Assembly: GCA_902476265.1 (NCBI GenBank)
Contig: CABSCP010000046.1
Coordinates: forward strand, 1-33,566
Origin: an uncultured Lachnospiraceae bacterium
GTDB taxonomy: Bacteria; Bacillota; Clostridia; Lachnospirales; Lachnospiraceae
DNA length: 33,566 bases
Reading direction: 5' to 3'
Shown here: one piece after another, positions 1 through 8,028 of the stretch
Numbering within the stretch: the first letter of the stretch is position 1
Layout: every line of letters starts with the position of its first letter
The notes under the pieces: generated by a model
Told to the model about the DNA's origin: nothing
Databases searched by the model: none
The model's input: the letters and a program-made list of their open reading frames with translations, nothing else
Position numbers and translations under genes: made by a program

Positions 1-75
1 ATGGATAACTCCTTACTGGCTGTAAGGGATATTAACCATAAATATATTGTAGTAGAAAGAAGGAATATTTGTAAG

Positions 76-486
76 ATGAAAAAAGAAGACTGCATTTTCT
101 GTAAAATTGCGAATGGACAGATACCGTCCAAGACACTATATGAAGATGATATGTTCCGGGTGATCCTGGATCTCGGGCCTGTGGCTAAGGGTCATGCCCT
201 GGTGATCCCCAAGGAACACTTTGACAATTTTTATGAGCTGCCCCAGGATTGGTGCGCAAAGGCATTCTGTCTGGCACAGAAAATGGTGAAGCAGATGACG
301 GAAAAGCTTCACTGCGCCGGCTTTAATATCTTGCAGAATAATGGGGAAATTGCAGGGCAGACGGTGATGCACTTTCATATCCATCTGATCCCCAGATATG
401 AGAATGACGGGCAGAAGATCGGCGGGAAACAGGGAAGTCCCACACAGGAAGAACTGGAAGCCGTGAGGAAAGAAATCTGCGGATAA
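76..486 (+). CDS. HIT family hydrolase (histidine triad nucleotide-binding protein)
   Basis: 136-residue protein of the histidine triad family, cytosolic enzymes that hydrolyse nucleoside phosphoramidates and related mononucleotide conjugates. The N-terminus has the CIFCKI segment common in bacterial HIT proteins, and the C-terminal half has the family signature HFHIHLIP, the His-x-His-x-His triad whose middle histidine is the nucleophile. Size is normal for the family. The reading frame stays open upstream to base 1, but the family consensus begins at MKKEDC and an AGAAGG ribosome binding site lies about 10 nt before this ATG, so base 76 is preferred. It is followed immediately by a strong terminator and is probably monocistronic. 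The physiological substrate cannot be told from the sequence. Confidence 0.93.
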   Translation: MKKEDCIFCKIANGQIPSKTLYEDDMFRVILDLGPVAKGHALVIPKEHFDNFYELPQDWCAKAFCLAQKMVKQMTEKLHCAGFNILQNNGEIAGQTVMHFHIHLIPRYENDGQKIGGKQGSPTQEELEAVRKEICG

Positions 487-502
487 ATAATAAAACAGAA
501 AG

Positions 503-546
503 CGGCGCCGGCAGCGGAGAGAATATTCGATGCCGGCGCCGTTTTT
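503..546 (+). terminator. Rho-independent terminator after HIT gene
   Basis: Perfect 11-bp stem (CGGCGCCGGCA at 503-513 with TGCCGGCGCCG at 531-541) followed by TTTTTAG. It ends the plus-strand HIT transcript and overlaps the last codon of the convergent murG gene, so it lies exactly at the junction of two converging transcripts. Confidence 0.85.
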
Positions 547-1624
547 AGTTTTTGTTTTCCGCAATGACTTCGTCCAACAGGTTGATAATGGTTGAAATCG
601 CATTTGTCTGTAAGCTTTTGCTCATGGCGTCAATATAAGTCTGGCGCGTGAAGTAGAGCTCATGCACCTTTTCGGTGAGAAGATCCGGGGAGAGGTAATC
701 TTCGTCAATCACCATGGAAAATCCCTGGGCTTCAAAAGAACGGGCATTTAAAATCTGGTCGCCCCGGCTGGCTCCCGCGGAAAGAGGGATTAACAGGTTG
801 GGTTTTTTTAATGCAAGAAGTTCACAGATGGCATTCGCGCCGGCTCTGGAAACCACGATATCCGCTAAGGCGAAGATATCCTTCAATTCCCCCTTGATAT
901 ATTCGAATTGCTTATAACCTCTGGTGTTCAGCAGCAGATTATCGATTTTGTCTTTGCCGCAGATATGGACAATCTGGAAGTCCTCCAACAATTTGGGCAG
1001 CGCCTCTCTCACGGCCTGATTGATCACCGCGGAGCCCAGGGAACCGCCGATCACCATGAGAACGGGTTTGTCGGGATGAAAGTTACACAGCTTTCGGGCA
1101 GCTTCCCGGTCCCCCCTTAACAGCTCTTCCCGGATGGGGGAACCTGTCAGGACGGCTTTCTGAGCCGGAAGTGTTTTTAATGTTTCCGGGAAATTACAGC
1201 AGACCCGTCTGGCTACGGGGATACAGATCTTGTTGGCAAGTCCCGGCGTCATATCCGATTCATGGATCACACAGGGGATTTTTAAAGAGGCGGCGGCCCG
1301 GATGACGGGAACAGCCACAAATCCTCCTTTGGAAAATACGATGTCGGGCTGTATCTGCTTTAAAATTTTGCGGGCTTCCCCATATCCTTTCATGACACGG
1401 AAGGGATCCGTAAAATTCTTCAGATCAAAATACCTGCGGAATTTGCCTGTGGCAATTCCGTAATAGGGAATATGAAAATCCTCCAGGAGACGTTTTTCCA
1501 TACCTTCATAGGAACCGATATAGGATACCTCATATCCCTTTTCCGCAAGCCTGGGAAGGAGTGCGATATTGGGAGTGATATGGCCGGCTGTTCCGCCGCC
1601 GGTAAGTACGATTTTTTTACGCAT
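545..1624 (-). CDS. murG: MurG-type undecaprenyl-PP-MurNAc-pentapeptide GlcNAc transferase
   Basis: GT28 glycosyltransferase of 359 residues that adds GlcNAc from UDP-GlcNAc to lipid I, giving lipid II for peptidoglycan at the inner face of the membrane. Visible signatures: the N-terminal glycine-rich GGGTAGH loop (about residues 9-15), SKGGF, HESDMTPGLAN, the GGSLGS loop at the start of the second Rossmann domain, and SRAGANAICELLALKKPNLLIPL-like nucleotide-binding region. A start 11 codons upstream is possible, but TAGGAGG lies 9 nt before the ATG at 1624, so that start is preferred. HESDMTPGLAN replaces the classical HEQNAVPGLAN. The gene is not in a dcw (mra/mur/fts) cluster here; it follows a TSCPD gene on the same strand. 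It may therefore be the stand-alone MurG form found in Clostridia rather than a dcw copy. Confidence 0.9.
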   Translation of the reverse strand: MRKKIVLTGGGTAGHITPNIALLPRLAEKGYEVSYIGSYEGMEKRLLEDFHIPYYGIATGKFRRYFDLKNFTDPFRVMKGYGEARKILKQIQPDIVFSKGGFVAVPVIRAAASLKIPCVIHESDMTPGLANKICIPVARRVCCNFPETLKTLPAQKAVLTGSPIREELLRGDREAARKLCNFHPDKPVLMVIGGSLGSAVINQAVREALPKLLEDFQIVHICGKDKIDNLLLNTRGYKQFEYIKGELKDIFALADIVVSRAGANAICELLALKKPNLLIPLSAGASRGDQILNARSFEAQGFSMVIDEDYLSPDLLTEKVHELYFTRQTYIDAMSKSLQTNAISTIINLLDEVIAENKN

Positions 1625-1671
1625 TACAGGATGCCTCCTAATGTTATTTTTATTCATGATCTATTCATGAT

Positions 1672-1702
1672 CATAGAAAGTCTGCAAAGCGGACTTCCTA
1701 TG
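1672..1702. repeat. 31-nt palindromic repeat, copy 1
   Basis: Near-perfect hairpin: CATAGAAAGTC at 1672-1682 pairs with GACTTCCTATG at 1692-1702 with one G-T wobble, closing a short loop. A second 31-nt element with the same ends and length lies at 25841-25871. It sits in the 87-nt gap between the TSCPD and murG genes, next to a direct duplication of TTCATGATC (1654-1674 area). No T-run follows on either strand, so it does not look like a simple terminator. A REP-like dispersed element is the best description. Confidence 0.5.
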
Positions 1703-1711
1703 TCTGCAGCT

Positions 1712-1957
1712 TTATTGATTCTGGAGAATTTCTTCCAGGGCATGAGCCAGCTGGTCGGGGCAGGAAGTGGGTTTAAATCCGCAGCGGATGCCTTTGAGCC
1801 TGCTGACGGCTTCTTCTGCGTTCATCCCTTCCACAAGGCTGGAAATTCCCTTCAGATTTCCGTTGCAGCCGCCGGTAAAGGCTACTGACTTGATGATGCC
1901 GCCGTCCATTTCGATGTCAATGGCTGTGGAGCAGGTTCCGTGAGTCTTATATCTCAT
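1712..1957 (-). CDS. TSCPD domain protein (TIGR03905-like)
   Basis: 81-residue cytosolic protein carrying the motif that names the family, TSCPD, near residues 64-68, with conserved CNGNLKGI and GIRCGFKPTSCPDQ segments. Several cysteines (in TCST, GGCNG, RCG and SCPD) suggest a metal or redox role. The same domain occurs at the C-terminus of some ribonucleotide reductases, but the small stand-alone form common in Clostridia has no assigned function. AGGAGG precedes the ATG by about 9 nt. It is the first gene of a probable minus-strand unit with murG, 87 nt downstream. Confidence 0.88.
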   Translation of the reverse strand: MRYKTHGTCSTAIDIEMDGGIIKSVAFTGGCNGNLKGISSLVEGMNAEEAVSRLKGIRCGFKPTSCPDQLAHALEEILQNQ

Positions 1958-2009
1958 TCTTTGTTTTCCTCCTTTTTGTCAGATCTCCGGATTTTGTGTC
2001 AATATACGG

Positions 2010-2038
2010 ATTATAACAGCTTTTTTATGAAAAATAAA
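2010..2038 (-). promoter_or_regulatory. Sigma-A promoter (extended -10) for TSCPD/murG
   Basis: On the minus strand a consensus TATAAT (plus-strand 2010-2015) is preceded by TGT, giving an extended -10. A weak -35 TTTATT (2033-2038) lies 17 nt upstream. The predicted start is about 45 nt before the TSCPD ATG. No convincing promoter was seen for the divergent gene at 2138. Confidence 0.5.
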
Positions 2039-2137
2039 GGCGGAAAATGGAAATCGATAGTCCCCCGGAAGGGATTGCCCCGCGCCCCTTTGGGATTTAT
2101 ACTGAAAAAAAGCTTATCGAAACCGGGAGGGATTTGA

Positions 2138-2830
2138 ATGCAGGCATTTATAAAAGGACATGCCTTCTACACAGGAATGGCGGTATCTTTATTATTATTA
2201 AGTATTTTATGCAGGTTTATAACAGGTGTGCTGTTAAAAAAACTGATCCGGGAAGCGGGAAATATGTCCGCCACCGAGAACAGGCTTTTAAAGCAATGCA
2301 GGCTGAAGTTCCAGAATTGTTATGAGTTAAACGGCGGCGCCGTAAATGTGAGCGTATTTGTGGAAAAATTTATGCAGGGGATCAGGCTGGGCAAATGCAG
2401 CCTGAGACTGATCAATCAGTTTTCGGGGCAGTTTCTTCTCCTGTCCGTATTTGCGGACGGAATCGGTTCCTGCATGGGCATGATACACGGAGAAACGCTG
2501 GGACAGGTGCTGCCCTATTATCTGCTGGCTTTTCTGTCTTTGTATCTTCACTTTTCCATATCGGGGCTGATTGATGTGCCCGGAAAGCAGGAGATGCTGC
2601 GCACGACGGTGACGGATTTCCTGGAAAACCGGATGACGGAAAGGATAAAAAGCGTGAAACGGGATACCGAATATCTGGACCGAGTGGAAAAGGAGGCGGC
2701 AGAACAAAAGGAAGTTTTGAAGGCGGAAAAAATTTCCGGTATCGAGCAGGGAACAGGACAGAAGAAAACGGATAAAAAAAGTGTGCCCAATGAAGAACTG
2801 GAAGCGCTTTTACGGGAATTTCTGGCTTGA
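2138..2830 (+). CDS. Conserved membrane protein of unknown function
   Basis: 230-residue protein I cannot assign to a named family. Three hydrophobic segments are visible at about residues 12-33, 88-108 and 117-138, so it is probably a membrane protein with a long soluble tail. The last 80 residues are strongly charged and likely helical or coiled coil (many K/E, for example KRDTEYLDRVEKEAAEQKE). The ATG follows GGGAGG by 7 nt. The stop codon overlaps the putative -35 of the pgi promoter, and pgi starts 83 nt later, so read-through into pgi is possible. The upstream 180 nt, shared with the divergent TSCPD gene, shows no clear plus-strand promoter. Confidence 0.7.
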   Translation: MQAFIKGHAFYTGMAVSLLLLSILCRFITGVLLKKLIREAGNMSATENRLLKQCRLKFQNCYELNGGAVNVSVFVEKFMQGIRLGKCSLRLINQFSGQFLLLSVFADGIGSCMGMIHGETLGQVLPYYLLAFLSLYLHFSISGLIDVPGKQEMLRTTVTDFLENRMTERIKSVKRDTEYLDRVEKEAAEQKEVLKAEKISGIEQGTGQKKTDKKSVPNEELEALLREFLA

Positions 2831-2855
2831 AATTACAGGGTAACTTTGCTACACT
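2827..2855 (+). promoter_or_regulatory. Candidate sigma-A promoter for pgi
   Basis: TTGAAA (2827-2832), a 17-nt spacer and TACACT (2850-2855), ending about 58 nt before the pgi ATG. The -35 overlaps the stop codon of the upstream gene. Confidence 0.5.
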
Positions 2856-2913
2856 TATAGCGGGTTTGAAAGAAAACAACAAACAGGCTGTTTCCCACAA
2901 GGAGGATAAAAAG

Positions 2914-4263
2914 ATGAGCAATAAGGTAACGTTTGATTACAGCAGGGCTGCTTCCTTCGTCAAAGAACACGAAGTGGAGAATATGAAGAAACCGGCATGT
3001 GATGCAAAAGATCTGCTGGTTTCCAAAACAGGCGCGGGAAATGATTTCCTGGGCTGGATTGACCTTCCGGTCAATTATGACAAGGAAGAGTTTGCCCGCA
3101 TCAAAAAGGCAGCTGCAAAGATCCAGGGAGATTCCGAAGTGCTGCTGGTGATCGGGATCGGCGGTTCCTATCTCGGCGCGCGCGCTGCCATCGAGTTTTT
3201 AAGACACAGCTTTTATAATATGGTGGGCAAAGAAGTGAGAAAGACCCCCGAAATTTATTTCGTGGGAAATTCCATCAGCTCCACCTACATCAAACATCTG
3301 ACGGATGTCATCGGCGACCGTGATTTTTCCATCAATATGATTTCCAAATCCGGCACTACCACCGAGCCTGCGATCGCATTTCGCGTCTTTAAGGCAATGC
3401 TGGAAAACAAGTACGGAAAAGAAGAAGCGGCGAAGAGAATTTATGCCACAACCGATAAGGCGAAGGGTTCTTTGAAAAAAGTGGCGGATGAAGAAGGCTA
3501 TGAAACATTCGTGGTTCCGGATGATGTGGGCGGACGTTTCTCTGTGCTCACAGCGGTAGGCCTGCTTCCCATCGCAGTCAGCGGGGCTGATATCGACCGG
3601 CTGATGGAGGGTGCTGCCAGCGGCAGAGAATTGGCGCTGAACACGCCTTATGAAGAGAATGATGCGGTGAAATATGCGGCGCTTCGCAATATCATGTTAA
3701 GAAAAGGAAAAGCGGTTGAAATCCTGGCTAACTACGAACCCAGTGTACACTATGTTTCCGAATGGTGGAAGCAGCTGTACGGAGAAAGCGAAGGCAAGGA
3801 TCAGAGGGGTATTTTCCCGGCCAGCGTGGATCTGACCACAGATCTGCATTCCATGGGACAGTTCATCCAGGACGGCGCGCGCATCATGTTCGAGACTGTC
3901 ATTAACGTAGAAGCTTCCCGGGAAGAGATCATCATCGGCGAAGAACCCGTGGATCTGGACGGTCTGAATTACCTGGCAGGAAAGAGTGTTGATTTCGTCA
4001 ACAAGAGCGCGATGAACGGCACAATTCTGGCGCATACCGACGGCCAGGTGCCCAATTTTGTGATCAATGTTCCCGAAGTGAATGAATTTTATCTGGGCCA
4101 GCTGTTCTATTTCTTCGAGTTTGCCTGCGGCGTGAGCGGCTATCTGCTGGGTGTGAATCCGTTTAACCAGCCAGGCGTGGAAAGCTACAAGAAGAACATG
4201 TTCGCCCTGCTGGGAAAACCGGGATTTGAAGCGCAGAGGGAAGAACTGTTAAAGAGACTGTAA
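2914..4263 (+). CDS. pgi: Glucose-6-phosphate isomerase
   Basis: 449 residues, the usual length of the short Gram-positive glucose-6-phosphate isomerases. It interconverts glucose 6-phosphate and fructose 6-phosphate in cytosolic glycolysis and gluconeogenesis. Signatures: GIGGSYLGARA (about residue 81), the phosphate-binding SKSGTTTEPA, GGRFSVLTAVGLLP, QLYGESEGK containing the catalytic glutamate, and the C-terminal NPFNQPGVESYKK with the conserved lysine. The frame is open upstream to 2827, but AAGGAGG lies 8 nt before the ATG at 2914 and homology begins there. It is followed after 55 nt by the hydroxyacid dehydrogenase gene on the same strand, with no terminator between, so the two are probably co-transcribed. 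Confidence 0.96.
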   Translation: MSNKVTFDYSRAASFVKEHEVENMKKPACDAKDLLVSKTGAGNDFLGWIDLPVNYDKEEFARIKKAAAKIQGDSEVLLVIGIGGSYLGARAAIEFLRHSFYNMVGKEVRKTPEIYFVGNSISSTYIKHLTDVIGDRDFSINMISKSGTTTEPAIAFRVFKAMLENKYGKEEAAKRIYATTDKAKGSLKKVADEEGYETFVVPDDVGGRFSVLTAVGLLPIAVSGADIDRLMEGAASGRELALNTPYEENDAVKYAALRNIMLRKGKAVEILANYEPSVHYVSEWWKQLYGESEGKDQRGIFPASVDLTTDLHSMGQFIQDGARIMFETVINVEASREEIIIGEEPVDLDGLNYLAGKSVDFVNKSAMNGTILAHTDGQVPNFVINVPEVNEFYLGQLFYFFEFACGVSGYLLGVNPFNQPGVESYKKNMFALLGKPGFEAQREELLKRL

Positions 4264-4318
4264 ACGGAATTTTGGGAAATACAGAGAAAAGCGCAAGGGT
4301 AAAAGAGGACAATAGGGT

Positions 4319-5275
4319 ATGAAAATAGTGGTGCTGGACAGGACCAGTGTGGGTGAAGATGTCAGTGTGGAAGGATTTCGGGAATTTGGGGATGTGGTTT
4401 TTTATAACAACACTCCCGATGATCTGGTGGCGGAACGCATTGCGGACGCCGAAATCGTTGTGGCGAATAAAAATCCCATCAATGCGGACACCCTGAAAAA
4501 TGCACACGGACTGCGCCTGATCTGCCAGTTTGCGACAGGTTATGATAATGTGGATACCTCTTACTGTAAAAGCAGGGGGATCCGCGTGGTAAATGTCCGG
4601 AATTATTCCACCGCTGCAGTGGTGCAGCATACGCTTGCCCTCGCCCTTTCCGTGCTGGAGAATGTGCCTTACTATGACAGCTATGTGAAGTCGGGCGCTT
4701 ATGCGGTCCAGCCCCGTTTTTCCCATTACGAAAAAACCTATTATGAACTGGAACAGAAAACCTGGGGAATTATAGGAATGGGGAATATCGGACGAGGGGT
4801 GGCGGCAGTGGCCCGAGCCCTCGGATGCCGGGTCATCTTTTTCTCTGCATCGGGACAAAGCACCTGTACAGAATATGAAAGGGTGGATTTTGATACGCTG
4901 CTGGCGGAATCGGATGTGATTTCCCTGCACTGCCCTTTGAGCGGCCGCACCCGCCATCTGATGGATGAGACAGCGTTTGTGAAGATGAAAAAGAGCGCCA
5001 TACTGGTCAATGTATCCAGGGGCGCTGTGGTGGACACAAAGGCTTTGTGCCGGGCGCTTGAGACAGGGGAGATCAGGGGAGCAGGGCTGGATGTTTTTGA
5101 GACGGAACCGATGCGGCCCGACGACTGCCTGCTGACTTTACAGGACACCGGAAAGCTGCAGATGACTCCTCATATGGCCTGGGCCAGTATCGAAGCCAGG
5201 ACGCGGTGCGTGACGGAAACCTGTAAGAATATTGAGGCATTTTTAAAGGGACAGGAACGGAATGTGGTGGTTTGA
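4319..5275 (+). CDS. NAD(P)-dependent D-2-hydroxyacid dehydrogenase (glycerate/hydroxypyruvate type)
   Basis: 318-residue member of the D-isomer-specific 2-hydroxyacid dehydrogenase family, which reduces 2-keto acids such as hydroxypyruvate or pyruvate with NAD(P)H. The Rossmann fingerprint GIIGMGNIGRGVA sits near residues 149-161. Catalytic residues are visible in order: Arg in NVSRGAVVD, Glu in DVFETEP, and His in TPHMAWAS. The wording around these motifs resembles HprA-like glycerate dehydrogenases more than D-lactate dehydrogenases, but the substrate is not decidable. The start is the ATG after AGAGGACAATAGGGT. It lies directly behind pgi and is closed by a terminator, suggesting a two-gene carbon-metabolism unit. 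Confidence 0.88.
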   Translation: MKIVVLDRTSVGEDVSVEGFREFGDVVFYNNTPDDLVAERIADAEIVVANKNPINADTLKNAHGLRLICQFATGYDNVDTSYCKSRGIRVVNVRNYSTAAVVQHTLALALSVLENVPYYDSYVKSGAYAVQPRFSHYEKTYYELEQKTWGIIGMGNIGRGVAAVARALGCRVIFFSASGQSTCTEYERVDFDTLLAESDVISLHCPLSGRTRHLMDETAFVKMKKSAILVNVSRGAVVDTKALCRALETGEIRGAGLDVFETEPMRPDDCLLTLQDTGKLQMTPHMAWASIEARTRCVTETCKNIEAFLKGQERNVVV

Positions 5276-5326
5276 TGAACCGGACGACATTTCGCCCGTT
5301 TCTCATAATTAAGGAAAGCATGCAGA

Positions 5327-5367
5327 ACCGGCAGCCGGAAAAATAATTTCGGCCTGCCGGTTTTTTT
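5327..5367 (+). terminator. Rho-independent terminator after the dehydrogenase gene
   Basis: ACCGGCAG (5327-5334) pairs with CTGCCGGT (about 5354-5361), with further CCGGAA/TTCGG pairing inside, followed by seven T. It separates the pgi/dehydrogenase unit from the sigma-factor unit. Confidence 0.85.
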
Positions 5368-5459
5368 AAAACACTTTCGCCTTTTCATTCGTTTTCTGTA
5401 TGAAAACAATAATAAACCGCGCGGCATATTCAGGAGAAATTCAGCAGGAGGAACAGGAT

Positions 5460-5933
5460 ATGGTATCAAGGCTTTACGGGCTCTTTTACCGGGAGCTGGT
5501 TCGTTACATGGCAGGGCGCACAAATGCAGCGGAAGCGGAGGATATCGTACAGGAAACCTTTCTGCGGGCGCTGGAACACGAGGAGCAGCTGGCAGCCATG
5601 GATGATTCAAAATGCCGGGCCTGGCTGTATCGGACGGCGAAAAATATTCGGATCGACCGGGTCAGACATGCCGGCGCCCAGCCGGTTTTAGCAGGCGGCG
5701 GGAGCCATATGGACGACCTCTCCCAGCCGATGGTGCTCCAGTTGTGCAGTGTTTTGGAACCAAAGGACCGGGCCATGTTCTGGCTGCGGTATTTTGAAGG
5801 ATATAACGCAGCGGAAATCGGGGAGATTTTTCAGATGCCGCCCGCTTCCGTGCGGACCAGGCTTCTGATAGCGCGAAACAGACTGCGGGAATATTATCCC
5901 GAACTAAAAAAGGAAAGGCGGAGTGAAAGATGA
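5460..5933 (+). CDS. ECF-type RNA polymerase sigma factor
   Basis: 157-residue sigma-70 family factor with only regions 2 and 4. Region 2 (about residues 1-65) contains the DIVQETFLRALE segment and WLYRTAKNIRIDRVRH, typical of region 2.3-2.4. Region 4 (about 95-150) contains a helix-turn-helix, FEGYNAAEIGEIFQMPPASVRTRLLIARNRLRE in two parts. An in-frame ATG at 5400 has no ribosome binding site; GGAGG lies 8 nt before the ATG at 5460, which also fits the family length. The stop overlaps the start of the next gene (ATGA), so the two proteins are translationally coupled. ECF factors normally sit beside their anti-sigma factor; the coupled protein here does not look like a known one. No promoter could be chosen upstream. 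Confidence 0.9.
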   Translation: MVSRLYGLFYRELVRYMAGRTNAAEAEDIVQETFLRALEHEEQLAAMDDSKCRAWLYRTAKNIRIDRVRHAGAQPVLAGGGSHMDDLSQPMVLQLCSVLEPKDRAMFWLRYFEGYNAAEIGEIFQMPPASVRTRLLIARNRLREYYPELKKERRSER

Positions 5934-7123
5934 GTGAAAAAAGAAAACTGGTAATTGATACGATGATCTGTGATTTCAGGAATGTGACGGAGGAAGTTCT
6001 CCGGCAGTATGAATCCGTTCATGTGAAGGCGATGATGGTCTATGTGACGGACAGCTCGCTGGAACTTTTAACCCGGTACCGGGTTCAGATGGATGCCATG
6101 ATGGTGGAAAAGATCGGAGAAAATGTGAAGATTGTGGAGAACAACGGCCTCTGTAAAATTTCCGCCTGCAGACAGGGAAACGAAAAAATGTACCTCATGT
6201 CCAACGGCAAACTGGTGATTGAAAAGGGAGCGGAGGAAGCGCTGAAAAATTATGTCAAAATTCTGGTGAACGGGATGGTGGTTTACCCGGACGGACTGTC
6301 AGATACACTGGCGCCGATTTTGACCTGCAACGGATCGGCGGTGGTCTACCCGGACGATGCGGTGCTGGTGGAAAAGGCGCTGGAAGTTGACCGGATTTTT
6401 GCGGCAAGGGCGGAGGAAGGAAAAAAATATTTTGTAACCGGAAAAGTGTATTTCACAGATCCGGATACGGATTACGAAAAGCTGGCGGAAAAGCATGTGC
6501 ACATTGAAACCGCAAAAGCGGTTGTATTTGAAAAGAATCTGAATGCGGCGGTGCAGATTTTGAATGATTCGGCAGAAATTCTCCTGGTTCCAGACGGCTG
6601 CAGTTGTGTCAGAGACAGCGCCAGACTGGATGAAAATTTTGTCCTCCGGCACGGAACGCGGATTTTTGTAGACGGCGATCTGGAGGTGAAGGAAGGAAAG
6701 GCGTTGAATAAGCTGGAATTTTTGCAGGTTACGGGACGGGCCGTTATGGAGGAAAAGGATCAGACTGATTTTTTGAACGTCTGCAAAAAATATGACCAGT
6801 TGGAAACATATCGGGGAAAACTGATTCAGGATGTTTCCAATCTGCGCATTGACCGGGCAATGCTGGAAGCGGCAGGACAGACACTTTCCGTAATGGACTG
6901 TGCGGCAGTCGAAATCGCAGCCGACGTGACAAAAGAAGGGATCGAAGGCAGACTTTTCCTGTCAGACTGCGCTTCCGTCAGCTGTCCTGTGGAACTGATG
7001 GGGATTGTGAAACTGCAGGCCAAAGATGTGGCGAATTTCCGGATCAGCGGTGAAGCCGAAAAACAGGAGGAACAGAAAGATACCGATGTCATCCATATTG
7101 AGACCATGAAATATACAATGTGA
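5930..7123 (+). CDS. Unknown protein coupled to ECF sigma factor
   Basis: 397 residues, not recognised. There is no signal peptide and no membrane segment, so it is predicted to be cytosolic, unlike the usual membrane-spanning anti-sigma factors. Rough internal repetition is visible: LVNGMVVYPDG and LTCNGSAVVYPDDA about 25 residues apart (around 120-155), and MDCAAVEI and SDCASVSC around 335-365. These short beta-rich units, with regularly spaced Gly/Asp and hydrophobic positions, resemble a repeat or beta-helix fold such as bactofilin-like proteins, but I would not assign it. The start overlaps the sigma-factor stop (ATGA), with GGCGGAG upstream. The last 30 residues are acidic. A soluble regulator or structural target of the sigma factor is an inference from the coupling alone. 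Confidence 0.75.
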   Translation: MSEKRKLVIDTMICDFRNVTEEVLRQYESVHVKAMMVYVTDSSLELLTRYRVQMDAMMVEKIGENVKIVENNGLCKISACRQGNEKMYLMSNGKLVIEKGAEEALKNYVKILVNGMVVYPDGLSDTLAPILTCNGSAVVYPDDAVLVEKALEVDRIFAARAEEGKKYFVTGKVYFTDPDTDYEKLAEKHVHIETAKAVVFEKNLNAAVQILNDSAEILLVPDGCSCVRDSARLDENFVLRHGTRIFVDGDLEVKEGKALNKLEFLQVTGRAVMEEKDQTDFLNVCKKYDQLETYRGKLIQDVSNLRIDRAMLEAAGQTLSVMDCAAVEIAADVTKEGIEGRLFLSDCASVSCPVELMGIVKLQAKDVANFRISGEAEKQEEQKDTDVIHIETMKYTM

Positions 7124-7150
7124 GAACAGATGATAGATACAGAAAAAGGC

Positions 7151-7969
7151 TCATCGTACATGTTCTTCCAGCCAGTGAGCCACGCCGTCCGCATCGTTGC
7201 AGGGGATGATTCCGGTGGCCGCTTCTTTTAATTCTTCCACTGCATTTTCCACTGCGTAACATTCATCGGAAATGCGGAACATGGGAAGGTCGTTCACTGC
7301 ATCCCCAAAGGAAACAATGCGGTCACAGCCCCACAGTTCTTTTAGTTTCAATATGGCATTGGCTTTGGTCGCCTGCCCGGGCATGATCTCACACCAGTAT
7401 TCCGGGCGGTACAGTTCCTGCTGCAGGGTGCAGGTATACCGGCTGTCCGGGTGGACAGACTGATAAACAGGAAGAAGATCTTCTTTTTCACCGATGCAGG
7501 TGAAATAAAAGATCTTTCCGGCATACAGTTCTTCCGGAGAATGGACGGGCCGCAGACGGGGATCACCCTGACGGTTTCCAAGATACCGGAGGATACCCTC
7601 ATTTTCATGCTCCGGCATCCAGGACAGGCGTTCCACTCCGTCAATATAGGAATAAACAATGGGGAAAATGCCGTTGGCCTGGATCTGTGCCCGGGCATCC
7701 AGATATTCCTTTTCCGAAAAATGCAGAGAGGCCGCCACTTCGCGGGTATCCGGATGGATGATCAGGCAGCCGTTATAGGCAATTACTGGAATATGGGCAG
7801 ACAGTCCTTTGGTGACCGCGGAGGCTGAAACAAGGGAGCGGGCCGTGGCATAGGAAAAGAGCATTCCCTGTTCCACAAGGCGGTTGATGGTTTGGATGCT
7901 GTAAGGGCTGATGCGGTCGCTGGTATTTAAAAGCGTTCCGTCCAGATCCGTGATGTATAGGGTTTTCAT
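7151..7969 (-). CDS. Cof-type HAD-IIB family phosphatase
   Basis: 272-residue haloacid dehalogenase superfamily hydrolase, a cytosolic Mg-dependent phosphatase probably acting on sugar phosphates or similar metabolites. Motif I is DLDGTLLN with nucleophile Asp8 and Asp10. Motif IV is GDAVNDLPM near the C-terminus, and VEEGMLFSYATARS-type sequence marks motif II. The cap lies between, as in the Cof/IIB class. The frame is open 60 codons upstream into the VanZ gene, but AGGAG lies 8 nt before the ATG at 7969 and the family begins there. It lies 59 nt downstream of the VanZ-like gene on the same strand and may be co-transcribed. It is convergent with the 5930-7123 gene; no terminator was seen in the 27-nt gap. 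Confidence 0.9.
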   Translation of the reverse strand: MKTLYITDLDGTLLNTSDRISPYSIQTINRLVEQGMLFSYATARSLVSASAVTKGLSAHIPVIAYNGCLIIHPDTREVAASLHFSEKEYLDARAQIQANGIFPIVYSYIDGVERLSWMPEHENEGILRYLGNRQGDPRLRPVHSPEELYAGKIFYFTCIGEKEDLLPVYQSVHPDSRYTCTLQQELYRPEYWCEIMPGQATKANAILKLKELWGCDRIVSFGDAVNDLPMFRISDECYAVENAVEELKEAATGIIPCNDADGVAHWLEEHVR

Positions 7970-8028
7970 AGGCGGCTCCTTTGTGGGATTTGCTTTCAGT
8001 GTAAGAGGATGAGGGAAGGAAGTCAATA

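Noticed and set aside
1..75. N-terminal extension of the HIT protein from base 1
   Set aside because: Family homology starts at MKKEDC and an AGAAGG site precedes the ATG at 76; the extension has no conserved residues.
4163..4957. 264-codon minus-strand open frame spanning the pgi/dehydrogenase junction
   Set aside because: Overlaps two well-supported genes and shows no family motif.
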